From the NCBI RefSeq assembly GCF_010672525.1, contig NZ_JAAHGH010000016.1:1-64000 (forward strand): a stretch of DNA of 64,000 nt, read 5' to 3'. How positions within the stretch are numbered: the stretch's first letter is position 1; each line of letters starts with the position of its first letter. The notes beneath the pieces are model-generated. The model was given only the letters and a program-made list of their open reading frames with translations, searched no databases and was not told the DNA's origin. Of this stretch, positions 38,278 through 48,553 are shown piece by piece. Source of the stretch: Okeania sp. SIO2B3 (GTDB taxonomy: Bacteria > Cyanobacteriota > Cyanobacteriia > Cyanobacteriales > Microcoleaceae). The position numbers and the translations under genes are program-made.

Positions 38278-38979
38278 TTATCTAGGAATAACTGAAGTTA
38301 TTAGCCCATATAGTCTATGCCTGAAAAAATTTTTCCCTACATTTTTCTCTACATATGTAGGTTTTATAGGTGGCTTCATTACTTGTAATAATGAATTTAA
38401 AGCATAATCTTCAGATGAGTTGACTTGCCGATCAAAAAGAGCAATATTCATCGCTAAAGGAAGAGCGATCGCTGCTACATCTGGCTCTAATTCTTCAACT
38501 AATAGATCGATAGACTGAGGTACTCTAATAGCAGAGCGAATTCCGTCTAACATATTTTCATCTAATCCCAATTGTTGTAAATTAGGACATATTTCTTCCC
38601 ATTTAATTTTCTGATTTGGTTCCCCCGCTTGAATAACATAAGCTATCAACCTTTGCAGCTTTCCTTGTTGCTTGGTTGTCATTATTTGGATCGGTTCGGT
38701 TGCTGTTATTTCTTGGGAACTATTTTGAGATGTTTCTATATTAATACCATCGACAATTTTTTGCCAATCTTGGCGATCGCAAGATTCTGGTTTTTCTACA
38801 GTTAAGGAAATAGTTATTTTTTTGTCTAGACTAGCATTAAGTTCGGTTACTTCTGCTTTTACTCCCAAAAAACCTAGCCATTTAGCAATTGTATGAATTA
38901 ACGTTAGACGGGTTGAGTGACAGTTTGCTAATAACCGAACCTGGGTCCGAACCATGGGACGAACTATTTGTGTCAGCAT
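38278..38979 (-). CDS. Hypothetical cyanobacterial protein
   Basis: A 233-residue soluble protein. The N-terminal part (LTQIVRPMVRTQVRLLANCH) is basic and amphipathic. The middle (LIAYVIQAGEPNQKIKWEEI) and the C-terminal half (LVEELEPDVAAIALPLAMNI, ALFDRQVNSSEDYALNSLLQ) are all-helical with a TerB-like look, an impression that I cannot support further. No catalytic motif and no membrane segment. It is monocistronic, with a TTCC-rich run after the stop codon. Confidence 0.7.
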   Translation of the reverse strand: MLTQIVRPMVRTQVRLLANCHSTRLTLIHTIAKWLGFLGVKAEVTELNASLDKKITISLTVEKPESCDRQDWQKIVDGINIETSQNSSQEITATEPIQIMTTKQQGKLQRLIAYVIQAGEPNQKIKWEEICPNLQQLGLDENMLDGIRSAIRVPQSIDLLVEELEPDVAAIALPLAMNIALFDRQVNSSEDYALNSLLQVMKPPIKPTYVEKNVGKNFFRHRLYGLITSVIPR

Positions 38980-39127
38980 TATGATTAACGTACTGTCTTC
39001 GTTATAAGTTTACTTTTTTATAAGATAACTAATTTTTCTAGTATGAATAGCAATTTTAGCTACAGATTTTTTTTTGTCTTGCAGTATTCTGAATTAAATC
39101 TCAAAATTGCTACCAAATTTGATATAA

Positions 39128-39225
39128 TAGACATCTCCAAAAATCAAAAATAAAATCAATTATCGTACAGTAATTATCAGTTCTTTCTCCCTATCCCCTA
39201 TTCCCTCTTATCTGGATATGTCTAA
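39128..39225. repeat. Family-2 element (AGACATCTCC ends), copy a
   Basis: Starts TAGACATCTCCAAAAATCAA and ends TCTGGATATGTCTA. The ends are imperfect inverted repeats. Other copies: 39492-39629, 43174-43295, 43742-43849. Confidence 0.8.
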
Positions 39226-39261
39226 TACCAAATATTTATCAATTTGGCATCACCCCTAACA

Positions 39262-39305
39262 CCTTCTTCATGGCATTCTGGCAAAATTTTCTAATAATAA
39301 TCAAG
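39262..39305 (-). pseudogene. 3' end remnant of a second NACHT-type gene
   Basis: CCTTCTTCATGGCATTCTGG and the following GCAAAAT-TTCTAATAATAAT match the last codons of the 39811-42714 gene ([10 protein letters not shown] and stop), here LLLENFARMP. Only about 43 bp survive. It could come from a former tandem paralogue or a short duplication. Confidence 0.6.
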
Positions 39306-39318
39306 GTTTAATCTATTT

Positions 39319-39692
39319 AGAGCTTGCTAATTAAATCTAAAAGCATTTACAGATAAAGGTTTTAGCTTTTAAGGAGCGAAAAAAAGTGCAATTTTTTGAG
39401 CTTTAGCGACCAAAAAGTTAGGATAAAAGGCAGAATAATTGCAGAAAAATCAAGGAATAAAATATCCGACTAACTCCTCTAAATTCCCCATTATACATCT
39501 CCAAAAATCAAAAATAAAATCAATTATTATCCATAAATTATCAATTATTCCCCTCCTGGGAGGGGTGAGGGGTGGTTGCCTGTTGTTTGTTGCCAGATGA
39601 GCTGTTGCCTCTTTTCTGGAGATGTCTATTCCTCCTGACTCTTAACTCCTGACTTCTACCTCATACCAAAAGACTTATTCAGCAAACCCTAT
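39319..39692 (-). repeat. Family-1 element, copy G (reverse), with a nested family-2 insert
   Basis: On the minus strand it starts TAGGGTTTGCTGAATAAGTC and ends with the TTTAGATTTAATTAGCAAGC end. Bases 39492-39629 inside it are a complete family-2 element. Confidence 0.8.
39492..39629. repeat. Family-2 element, copy b, inside family-1 copy G
   Basis: Starts TACATCTCCAAAAATCAAAA and ends TTTCTGGAGATGTCTA. The interior has a GGGGAGG-type patch (CCCCTCCTGGGAGGGG). Confidence 0.8.
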
Positions 39693-39810
39693 TTAGGCTT
39701 TGATTTTTAGTATTCTATCTTTTATGAATCTTAATTCCTGATTTGATAATTTAGTATTTTCCTCTAACTCCTAACCCCTAAAACCTAACCCCTAAAACCT
39801 AAAACCTTCT

Positions 39811-42714
39811 TCATGGCATTCTGGCAAAATGTTCTAATAATAATCGATGAATAAAAATGTAGCCACCTCCTACTTTTTGTAAAAAAATTAACTGGGTTGC
39901 ATAATCAAGAAAACGAGCATAATTCCAAGGAATGTAATTATTAATATACAAAATTATTCGTAAAATAAAATGTTTTACACAAGCTTCCCCACCTCCCACA
40001 GCTAATCCAAAAATCAACCCATACTTACCCCAAACTATGAAGTACCAGTCTAATAATTTAGCAGCTAAAATCATCACTATAGCTGCAATTAAACCAAATA
40101 TCAAAGCATTTTTAGTTGACAGCAAAATACCTTGGTTGGGAACCGTTACTTCTTCTACTCCCGGACCTGTCATACCACGGACTATTCCTAGAATTAGCCC
40201 TAAACTTAATCCAGCTATTGCTCCTCTAATCATGCCATAACTAATCTGATTAGGAATTGCAAAATTATACCTGAAAATAACTTCTGTAGATTTAAATAAT
40301 AGACCAGAAATTAGTCCGACAGTTATGCCAATAATTATTCGGTTGATAGTATATTTTCCTAACCATCTTAAACTTGAGACTGTTTGAATAGTTTTAAATC
40401 CAAAGAAACGCCAAAAGTATAAGAAACCAAAAACTATCAAAATTAACAGTTCATGACTTAGTAAAACTTGATTGAATAGATGCCAAAATAATAGTGGAAT
40501 TATTAGAAAAATAATAATTATATAAGCAATACTATAAATTTTACTTTGTAGCCAATAAGGCTGTATTCGTTCAATTAAAAAAACGGTTTCTGATTCTCTA
40601 ACCATTTGCTTTGCTAACCAACTAAGCCATTTTTTTACTTCCTCCTGAGAATAGGGAATATTAGCAGAACGACGCTTAAACATTCGGTCAATATAGGCAT
40701 CAAATAAATGTTCTCTCAGTTCAGTATTACTGCGACTAGGTAATTCTTCAATAGATATTCCTTGATAAGCCAAACTCATAATACTTAAAATTAGAGGAGA
40801 CCGGGCAAATTCTTGTAATTTCACATCATATTCTAATGCCTTACTTACTGCTGCTAATTCTGAACCTGCATTTTTTAAATACTCTTGAATTTGCTCTAAA
40901 CTTAAAGGCTGTAAATAGATAGCTGCTTGAAATATCAAGTTACTTGAAAGAGCTTCATAGTCACGAATACGACTACAAACTACTATTTCTGTTTGCCCAT
41001 ATTCTTGACAAAAATAATTCAAAGCATTCACACAATCTTCTCGTTTTTCCCTACTCACTTCATCCAAACCATCAAGTAGTAAAATCAATCTTTGTTCTTG
41101 TATCCAAGTTTTGCCAATCTGTTGAGAAACTTGATATTTAGTATGTAATTCCAGAACTAACCAATCAGCGATCGCTTGTTTTTTTCCCTCCCAAGAAGAT
41201 AGGTTAAAAACAACAGGTATTGATTGAGTTATATCTGCTTCAGTTCTATTAATTAAGTCTTGCGCTAATTCTAATAAAGTTGTAGTTTTTCCCGAACCTG
41301 GTTCACCCAAAATTAATAAGGTTCTCCCTACACCTAACTCGTCAAATTTATCAATAATTCTAGTACCTGGCGGTAATTCTTGTTGCGGACTTTCTAAATC
41401 TTGCCAAACTAAACCCCAAGGACGATTTACCGCATTTTTTCGTTCTTCTAATCCTAGTTCAATTAATACTTTGCCGTGCAAAGAAGTCTCTAAAACACCT
41501 TTCACCCAATAATTTTTTACCTTGTTCAAAAATATTTTGCAATTCCGATATTCCTGCCGATTCATTGATAAATTTTTATCGAAATTTAGAGAATAATTAC
41601 CATCTTTTACTATTCCTACTTCTGCCAAAACATTATCAATCCAATTTCGATTAAAGATTGCTTCATAAATACAGTTATAAACTTTTAATTTGCCTTTTTT
41701 TTGCACAATTAATCCAGTCAATCTTAATTCTAATTGTTCTGAATTATGATTAACCTTTACTCCTTTTGTCAGAAAAATTTTTTGGTATAGTAATAATAAC
41801 TTCTGGCGTTGATTACTTAATAAAAGGCGGTCACGAATCGTCCGTAAATGTTGTGGTTCATCCTGACTTTCCCAGTTATCTATTATCGTGGTTCGGACAA
41901 AATCTTCTACCCATTCTTTTTCCTTGTTATTCGGAATAGAAGAATCAGATTTTACGGTAAGTTGACACAACTTTTGAGTCAGAAAAGGTTGCCCTCCAGT
42001 CCAATTTAATATCGCTTGTAATGTTGCTTGAGGATTAGTAGATTTTGTAGTTAATCCTGTTACTAAAGGTTGAGCTTCTTTGAAACTAAAACCAGTTAAT
42101 TCTATTCCACGACCAATATTAAATGGACTCCGCACTTTATCTTGAATTAAATCAGCAGGAGTAGCAACACCGAAAAAAGAAAAAGTTAACCGTTTATATT
42201 CTTTATTTTGTCCCCTTTTATCGTAACAAGAACGAATAACCGTAAAAAAATCATCTACTCGAAATTTTAAACTGAGAATACTGTCAATTTCATCGATAAA
42301 AATTATAATATTTTGAGGAATTAACTTGAGAATAATCAATTGAATAAATTTACTAAAACGTTGCCCATAAGATAAATTATTATGCTCAAACCACCAACTT
42401 GTTAAATCGAAGCGATCATATAAATCTAAACTACTAATAATACTATCAATTACACTTGCATACCACTGTTCGGGAGTAATGTCTAAATTACCAATTGCAC
42501 TTAGATCGATACCAGCACAAATAATTCCTTCCATTTGTAAAATTTCCATAGTTTGTATTCGCAAACTAGACTTACCCATCTGTCGAGAATTAAGAACATA
42601 ACAAAAATCTCCTGCTTTTAATCCACGATATAATTCTAAATCTGCTTGACGTTTAATATAGGTGGGAGAATCAATTGGTAAACATCCACCGACTTGATAT
42701 TGATAATTTGTCAT
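39811..42714 (-). CDS. Large STAND-like protein: AAA-like domain, NACHT domain, C-terminal membrane helices
   Basis: A 967-residue protein with two P-loops. Residues about 5-330 are an AAA-like ATPase of a type frequent in cyanobacteria: [16 protein letters not shown] (P-loop 43-50), [11 protein letters not shown] (Walker B) and [13 protein letters not shown]. Residues about 450-620 are a NACHT domain: [18 protein letters not shown] (466-483), [13 protein letters not shown] (Walker B) and [12 protein letters not shown]. From about 660 to 905 there are six or so hydrophobic helices, then a short tail ([16 protein letters not shown]). NACHT proteins act as signal-triggered switches in immunity-like systems. 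Here a membrane effector is plausible but not proven. It stands alone between repeats. Confidence 0.9.
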   Translation of the reverse strand: MTNYQYQVGGCLPIDSPTYIKRQADLELYRGLKAGDFCYVLNSRQMGKSSLRIQTMEILQMEGIICAGIDLSAIGNLDITPEQWYASVIDSIISSLDLYDRFDLTSWWFEHNNLSYGQRFSKFIQLIILKLIPQNIIIFIDEIDSILSLKFRVDDFFTVIRSCYDKRGQNKEYKRLTFSFFGVATPADLIQDKVRSPFNIGRGIELTGFSFKEAQPLVTGLTTKSTNPQATLQAILNWTGGQPFLTQKLCQLTVKSDSSIPNNKEKEWVEDFVRTTIIDNWESQDEPQHLRTIRDRLLLSNQRQKLLLLYQKIFLTKGVKVNHNSEQLELRLTGLIVQKKGKLKVYNCIYEAIFNRNWIDNVLAEVGIVKDGNYSLNFDKNLSMNRQEYRNCKIFLNKVKNYWVKGVLETSLHGKVLIELGLEERKNAVNRPWGLVWQDLESPQQELPPGTRIIDKFDELGVGRTLLILGEPGSGKTTTLLELAQDLINRTEADITQSIPVVFNLSSWEGKKQAIADWLVLELHTKYQVSQQIGKTWIQEQRLILLLDGLDEVSREKREDCVNALNYFCQEYGQTEIVVCSRIRDYEALSSNLIFQAAIYLQPLSLEQIQEYLKNAGSELAAVSKALEYDVKLQEFARSPLILSIMSLAYQGISIEELPSRSNTELREHLFDAYIDRMFKRRSANIPYSQEEVKKWLSWLAKQMVRESETVFLIERIQPYWLQSKIYSIAYIIIIFLIIPLLFWHLFNQVLLSHELLILIVFGFLYFWRFFGFKTIQTVSSLRWLGKYTINRIIIGITVGLISGLLFKSTEVIFRYNFAIPNQISYGMIRGAIAGLSLGLILGIVRGMTGPGVEEVTVPNQGILLSTKNALIFGLIAAIVMILAAKLLDWYFIVWGKYGLIFGLAVGGGEACVKHFILRIILYINNYIPWNYARFLDYATQLIFLQKVGGGYIFIHRLLLEHFARMP

Positions 42715-43000
42715 AGCTTATTTTGGCGGAAAATAAAAAATAAAAAGTTGTAATTTATAGATTTTAGCAATTATAGCAACTTTAATTTGTATGATAATTT
42801 TTTTTTTGGTAACTAGATTAGTTTTATCGAATAATTAATAATTAATAATTAGGGTTTGCTGAAAAAGTCTTATGGGTGAGGGTAGGAGTCAGGAGTCAGG
42901 AGTTAGGAGAAATGGGAATTATAGAGGAGGTAAGAGCAAGAATAGTCCCTTGATTTTTCTGCGCAACTATGCGCCTAAAATGCTAACTTTTTGGTAAGCA

Positions 43001-43024
43001 TTTCCTGCGGAATGCTGCGCAAAC
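43001..43024 (-). repeat. 24-bp GTTTGCG/AGCATTCC repeat, intergenic copy
   Basis: The reverse complement begins GTTTGCGCAGCATTCCGCAG, identical to the copy inside tnpB at 20466. Confidence 0.9.
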
Positions 43025-43173
43025 AACAGTCAGCTATCAGCTATTCCTAGGTCATGCTGCGCAAACAGCTTTATTACCTTTAAAGGAGAAAAAAGCAATT
43101 TTATCAAAGCTGCAGAGTACGAATATCTGGTTGAGAATGTAGCAGAAATTGAATGAATGCTTGCTTGATTCAT

Positions 43174-43295
43174 TAGACATCTCCAATCATAAAAAATCAA
43201 ATCAATTATCCCACAGCAATTATCAATTCTTTTCCCCCTACTCCTTATTCCCTACTCCCTACTTCCTACTCCATAACCATGGAGGAGATGTCTAT
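43174..43295. repeat. Family-2 element, copy c, inside family-1 copy D
   Basis: Starts TAGACATCTCCAATCATAAA and ends GGAGGAGATGTCTA. It has pyrimidine-rich CCCTACTCC tracts in the middle. Confidence 0.85.
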
Positions 43296-43423
43296 TAAAA
43301 AGCTGATAGCTGAATACTTACATTTTTTGAACCATTACGACCTAAAAGGCTAGACTTTTTTCAACTAAAAAATGCTAACCCCAATATCAGTCAATACTTT
43401 GAGAATTAATCAGCAAGCCCTAA

Positions 43424-43562
43424 TTAATAATTAAATAATTCTGGTTTAAAGCCGACCCTTTTAAGGGGAACAAACGTGCTAGGATATTTCCTTATATTCA
43501 ATTCCGTAACGGTTTTAACCAGAGGTAATTATCAATTATCCATTATCAATTATCAATTAATG
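43424..43562. repeat. Family-3 repeat
   Basis: TTAATAATTAAATAATTCTG, the hairpin ACCCTTTTAAGGGGA, the core TTCAATTCCGTAACGGTTTT, and the tail ATTATCAATTATCCATTATC. It follows copy D directly. Confidence 0.8.
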
Positions 43563-43741
43563 AACGACCTAATTTATCTCCATTTTGTACAAATTATTGA
43601 TGGTTTGAAATAGATAAAAATATTGTTAGATAATGATAGATAAAGTTAGCGATCGCCGGATAGCATGATTAAAGTCAATAGGAAAATTCAGTATTTCAAG
43701 CTTCTTACTGAAGATATGCTCCTCGAATAGCTTCTAATAAA

Positions 43742-43849
43742 TAGACATCTCCGGAAATTAAAAATAAAATCAATTATTATCCATAAATTGTCAATTATTA
43801 TTCATAAATTGTCAATTATTATTTTTTTCCTGTTTTCTGGAGATGTTTA
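43742..43849. repeat. Family-2 element, copy d
   Basis: Starts TAGACATCTCCGGAAATTAA and ends TTTTCTGGAGATGTTTA. Its right end is about 25 bp before the frame of the FHA protein, and may have removed that gene's start. Confidence 0.85.
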
Positions 43850-43873
43850 ATGATGATGGTAATGTTGGTATAA

Positions 43874-45880
43874 AAATGTGGCGTTGGTGAATCAAACTAT
43901 GAATTAAGATATTTGGGCGAACCGTAATCAAGGAACGAAGTTCATTGTGTTTTTAAAGATTGGGCTATTATCGGGCGATCGCCAACTTGTGGTTTTTGGA
44001 TTGATGATGATTCTGATAAAATCAGTAAATTACACCCTGTTATTTCTTATAATTTAAAGACTAATGAATATTGGATTGAGGATAGAAAATCCGTTAATGG
44101 TACATATGTTGACGGCAAAAAGATTAACGATAAAACTCAACTTTTTTTAGGGGCAATAGTTCAGTTAGGTTCTTCTTTTTCTTTTTTATTTGAGCACAAT
44201 AAAAACGATTCATTATCTCCAGCGGTACTTATTCAACATGACTCTAATGGAGAAGAAGTAAGGAGATATATAATCGCGCCCAAAGGAAAAGTTAACCTTG
44301 GTACAAATACTAATGAAGTTGTCAGATTTTCAAAATTTAGAGAAGGAAAAACTCTAGGAAGTTTAATCAGAAAACCAGATGGTTTTTATTTTATCAATTT
44401 CAATTATGAAGAATTGTTACTCAAGCATAATAGTGAATTAACTCTTGATTGTTTGCCAATTGGAATCACTATATTAAACATAGTCTCAAAAACTAATTTG
44501 GATCAGACATATACTATTAATGATGATGTAAAAAGTAAATCAGGTCTAAAAAAAGAAATAGAAATAGAGAAACCACCTGAAAATGCTGTTCCTCCCTATT
44601 TCTGGAAATTAAATATCTTTTTGGGTATTGTTGTTTTATTAGTTACTGCCATTTTTCATTTTACTTTATTCAATCCCAATCCTAATAAAGTTCTCACTCA
44701 ATGGGTAAATCAGTCTCTTCTTGACTTTCAAGATAAAAACAATAGATATTGGCGACAAAAATCTGAAATTTAACCCAGTTCAGTGAAAGTTATCTTGACA
44801 CGACAATCATTAGAAAAAGAACAAATTATTAGGGGTTTCATTGAGAATTCAGGATTATCAAAAAAAGTAGATAAAACTATCTATTTTGATTATGGATAAT
44901 TTGATGAAAAGCGTAATTTCAAAAGACAAAATTTCAATTATTTCTGGATAGCAATTGAAAACTACAATTCATCAGGATGGTTGTCATTAAAAGTAACTTA
45001 TTGGTCTCCTGATTTAAGAATTGAAGTATTTGAATGGGAAAGAAATGAATTTTTATATTTGCCTTCAACCTTGATTTTATTTTTAATGATTTTTATCTCT
45101 GGATTTATTCAATATGGAATAATTACAAACTACAGAAATAGACTTCAAAAAGAGTACGATGATTTTCAAGCAAAACGTACAAAAAAAATATACGAGGCAA
45201 AATTGTCCTTAGACGAAGCACGTCAACTTGCTCAACGAGGGGAATTAGCAAAAGCTCTAACGATTACAAATGGATTACTAAAATCAATTTCCAAGTCAAT
45301 ACCTGTATACAAAGAAACTGTTGAATTACGGAAAATTATACAGACACAAATAAATTCTGGAGGTGGTTCGATAAGAGTAGAATCACTTCCTGGAATGAAT
45401 AACAATGAGCTAACTTCAACAAATTTATTATACCTCCGAATTTTAGGAACTCCTTATGCGTATCAAGCACCTTATGGGCTAAAAACTATTACAATTGGTA
45501 GACAAAGACGCAAACAAGGATTATCTCCCAGTGAAAGTAATGATGTAATTATCAGAGTTCCTGGCTCAGATCAAAAAAGTCTTCAAATTAGTCGTAGGCA
45601 TTTAGAAATACAGCAAATTGATACAGAGTATTTTGTTTTTGATAAAAGCGGAGGACATACTAAATTAAATGGAAAAGTTATTTCAGAAAATCAGCCTTAT
45701 AGTTTACAAGCAAGAGACAGAATTACAATTGCTAATGTAATTGTTTTAGAAGTTTTGATTAGGAAAAATGTAGGAGGATTGAAAACAGATAATGTAATTA
45801 GAATTGATCATCCAGATCGAGATGCTCTTTTTATTGAAGCTTCAATTGGAGATATGGTAACGGAGTTTTTTGATGAATAA
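43874..45880 (+). pseudogene. Two-FHA transmembrane protein interrupted by three in-frame TAA codons
   Basis: One frame runs about 2 kb with no frameshift but with TAA at 43925, 44771 and 44897. Reading through: an N-terminal FHA domain (AIIGRSPTCGFWIDDDSDKI, SVNGTYVDGKKIND); a membrane helix (LNIFLGIVVLLVTAIFHFTL, about 44608-44670); an extracytoplasmic segment of about 130 residues; a second helix (STLILFLMIFISGFIQYGII, about 45070-45130); a charged coiled coil (YEAKLSLDEARQLAQRGELA); and a C-terminal FHA domain (TITIGRQRRKQG, ISRRHLEIQ). Each stop fits a CAA-to-TAA change. The last piece could be made alone from TTG at 44981. FHA domains bind phosphothreonine, so the kinase encoded next is the likely partner. 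Confidence 0.75.
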
Positions 45881-47483
45881 TAATCACAATAGAAGAATAT
45901 CAACCATGAATATTCCTTTAAATCAATATGTTCTTTTAGAGGAAATTGGACGAGGTGCTCATGGCATTGTTTATCAAGGTTATCATAAAGAAAAACCTGA
46001 TGAAATTGTTGCTGTCAAAATAATTGATAATACTGGAAATCTTGATTCCTTATTAGTTGAACCTGACTTATTGTCTAGGTTAAATCATCCAAATATTATC
46101 GGTCTTAAAGATTACTTTATACATGAAGGAAAACTTATTTTAGTTACAGAGTATATTTACGGTAATACTCTTCAGTCATATTTAGAAGAAAGGGGAAAAC
46201 TTTCAACAAAAGAAGTAATAACTTTTCTTACTCAAATAGCAGATGCTTTAGTTCATGCTCATGCTAATAATATTATTCACCGAGACATAAAATTGAGTAA
46301 TATTTTAGTTACGGGTGACAAACAAAATCGAAGGTTTGTATTAGTAGATTTTGGTATTAGTCGTATGACAGAAGGAATTCAAACTATTAAGCGTGTAGCT
46401 GGTACATATCATTATATGGCACCCGAACAATTGAGAGGGCGACCTTGCGAACAATCAGATTTGTGGGCCTTGGGTGTTTGTACTTACAGTTTACTGACAG
46501 GTATCAAGCCATTTGAAGGAGATACAGAACAAGATTTATCAAAAAAAATATTACTTAGTATTCCGCAACCTCCTAGTGAAGTATTAGAAGAAATCAATCC
46601 TGATTTTGAGTATATTCTTTTTCATCTATTAGAAAAAAATTTGGTTAATCGTACTTTGTCTGCAAATGCTTTTTTAGATGAGTTAAAAAAATGGTCGAAT
46701 TCGACTATTACAAAATATACCCCTGGTAAAGATTTTCAGTCAAAAACTTCTCTTCCTAGTTGGGAAAAAAAAGAAAAAGCAGAAATTAAAAAACATTGGA
46801 AACATTTCTGGATATACTTTGCTTTATATAGTTTATTATATGCGATTGTCCAAGATGTAATGTTATTAGGGGGATTAATTGTTTTTTATTTAGGTCAAGC
46901 AAAACAGAATAATTTAAAAACTTTTATTGGAATTTTTCTCATGTTTGCTGGTCTTATCGTGTCTTTTATAACTTTAGGTACACTATATTTAGTAATACTA
47001 AATATATCTGGAGGTAATGAAGCATCTGCTGATAGTTTTTTTGAGGTATTTTCTCAAGTGAAGTTTTTTGCTTGGTTTATTTTACTTTCTATTGCAATAG
47101 ATTATTTAACTAAAATTATAAATTTAAGAGAAAGTTTACTTCTTCATAAGACACTAAGAGAAGCATCACAAGATATCAGCAAAATAATTCAGCTTCTTAA
47201 AAACTTTGTTGATAGAAATTGGGGCAACATGAATCTACGCCAAAAATATATTGAGTTACTTCTATTCAATGGACAAATTGAAGAAGCAATTGTGGAAGCT
47301 AAACTTGCTCTTGAAGTTGACTCTTATAATTTTGGTGTAACTCTTCTCTTAGCCAATAGTTATTTTGATGTAGGTCTATATGAAGAATCTAAACAGGTCT
47401 GTGATTATTACCTCGCTATATCTAGTTATAGCTTTGAATTTTCCGATCTTAAAGAAAGAACTCAACTAAATATGGAGCAGTAA
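45870..47483 (+). CDS. Membrane Ser/Thr protein kinase with C-terminal TPR-like region
   Basis: A 537-residue kinase. The N-lobe has the glycine loop IGRGAHGIVYQGY and AVKII (invariant Lys). The catalytic loop is HRDIKLSN (Asp139), then VDFGISR (Asp160) and MAPEQL. After the kinase domain (to about residue 280) come four hydrophobic helices in two pairs (about 312-410) and a C-terminal helical repeat (EEAIVEAKLALEVDSYNFGV). The frame overlaps the FHA gene by 11 bp, which implies translational coupling. The start may be at 45870 or at Met13 (45906). It phosphorylates Ser/Thr, presumably including sites read by the FHA partner. The stop is 2 bp before the next start. Confidence 0.92.
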   Translation: MMNNNHNRRISTMNIPLNQYVLLEEIGRGAHGIVYQGYHKEKPDEIVAVKIIDNTGNLDSLLVEPDLLSRLNHPNIIGLKDYFIHEGKLILVTEYIYGNTLQSYLEERGKLSTKEVITFLTQIADALVHAHANNIIHRDIKLSNILVTGDKQNRRFVLVDFGISRMTEGIQTIKRVAGTYHYMAPEQLRGRPCEQSDLWALGVCTYSLLTGIKPFEGDTEQDLSKKILLSIPQPPSEVLEEINPDFEYILFHLLEKNLVNRTLSANAFLDELKKWSNSTITKYTPGKDFQSKTSLPSWEKKEKAEIKKHWKHFWIYFALYSLLYAIVQDVMLLGGLIVFYLGQAKQNNLKTFIGIFLMFAGLIVSFITLGTLYLVILNISGGNEASADSFFEVFSQVKFFAWFILLSIAIDYLTKIINLRESLLLHKTLREASQDISKIIQLLKNFVDRNWGNMNLRQKYIELLLFNGQIEEAIVEAKLALEVDSYNFGVTLLLANSYFDVGLYEESKQVCDYYLAISSYSFEFSDLKERTQLNMEQ

Positions 47484-47485
47484 TC

Positions 47486-47827
47486 ATGCAGTTTAATGTT
47501 AGATATGTGCCATATCAAATACAATTTTATGGAAAGGGTTCAGTCTTTTTCAATGATACTGCTTTAATATTTGAAGGAAGTATTACTAAATTTCCTCTTC
47601 CCTTGATACAGTTTTTCTATCAAAATGTTATCCTTGTAAAAACAATAAAGACAGTTCCTTACTCTACAATTTTCAATTACAAAAAAATATCACTAAACTG
47701 CTGTCAAATTGGTTACCGTTTACCTGATGTAAAAAAGACAGGTATGCAGTTTTTTATTGAACAAAAAAAAACAAAGGTTTTTCTAAATAAGCTAGAAGAA
47801 TATATGACTACGGTAAAAAATTTATAA
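47486..47827 (+). CDS. Small beta-rich protein of the kinase operon, unrecognised
   Basis: A 113-residue protein that starts 2 bp after the kinase stop. Alternating hydrophobic and polar residues (YQIQFYGKGSVFFNDTALIF, YSTIFNYKKISLNCC) suggest a beta-barrel of the PH-like type, ending in a helix (FLNKLEEYMTTVKNL). That shape is inferred, not matched. No signal peptide. Its tight spacing makes it part of the kinase operon and perhaps an adaptor or kinase substrate. Confidence 0.7.
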   Translation: MQFNVRYVPYQIQFYGKGSVFFNDTALIFEGSITKFPLPLIQFFYQNVILVKTIKTVPYSTIFNYKKISLNCCQIGYRLPDVKKTGMQFFIEQKKTKVFLNKLEEYMTTVKNL

Positions 47828-47864
47828 TGAGGCTATTCGCAAATAGAAGTTAATATGCAAAGCT

Positions 47865-48164
47865 ATGAAACATCTAACTTATACTGATATATTTTCTGTG
47901 ATTTTACTGAGCATTTTCGTCGGTATCAATGCTAGAAAAATAGAATATTCTGGTATATTATGGTTTCTGGTTTCAGTCATTTATTCCCCTTTAGCCTCTT
48001 TGTATCTACTAGCTTCATTACCTAATAAAAATCTAGAAAAAAGACGGAAACAAGAAATGCTTTTACTTCAAAAACAGCTTGCACAGAGAAGATATGCACC
48101 AACAGGTAGTTCTTCCGAGATATCACGTCAAACAATTAGTGACGATCCAACAATACGATCTTGA
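47865..48164 (+). CDS. Small two-helix membrane protein of the kinase operon
   Basis: A 99-residue protein with two hydrophobic helices (FSVILLSIFVGI and the stretch YSGILWFLVSVIYSPLASLY) followed by a charged cytoplasmic tail (EKRRKQEMLLLQKQLAQRR). The last residues are Ser/Thr-rich (TGSSSEISRQTISDDPTIRS), which would suit phosphorylation by the upstream kinase, an inference. It starts 37 bp after the previous gene. Confidence 0.65.
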   Translation: MKHLTYTDIFSVILLSIFVGINARKIEYSGILWFLVSVIYSPLASLYLLASLPNKNLEKRRKQEMLLLQKQLAQRRYAPTGSSSEISRQTISDDPTIRS

Positions 48165-48553
48165 CAGAGAAAATATTGCAGCCTATTATCAACAGCAATA
48201 GCTATCAAATGTCTATTGAGAGGAGGTTTCCTCATGTTAGCGACTGAAATTTTCTGCTGAAATTCAAGAAAATTTATTCATATAAAATTGCCGAAACCTT
48301 TGCCTGTTCTAGCACAAATCGACCCGTCTCCGCGTCCCTGTGTCCCCATGTCCTACCCCCACCAATTTTTTCAGCAGACCCTAACTCAATGTTGTAACTG
48401 ATCCTAGTGCAGGATGGCGGAAATAACTGGTTACAAAATCCTAGAACAATTACAAATCAATGCTTTTGACCTTTGTACGGGCGTTAGCGGAGCTTGGCGT
48501 TAGCCAATGCCATTCGCCCCTACGACTTTTAACTTCCGCATAGCAGCACTAAC
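48165..48553. other. Intergenic stretch with fragments of repeats
   Basis: It contains TTTTTTCAGCAGACCCTAA (about 48365-48383), a degenerate relative of a family-1 end, and GGGCGTTAGCGGAGCTTGGC, a short GC-rich repeat type. No gene is seen. Confidence 0.4.

Larger units (their letters stand above)
42850..43423 (+). repeat. Family-1 element, copy D, split by a nested family-2 element
   Basis: Left part TAGGGTTTGCTGAAAAAGTC to about 43000; right part TTTTTTGAACCATTACGACC to CAGCAAGCCCTAA. Between them lie the 24-bp repeat at 43001-43024 and a full family-2 element at 43174-43295. Confidence 0.85.
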
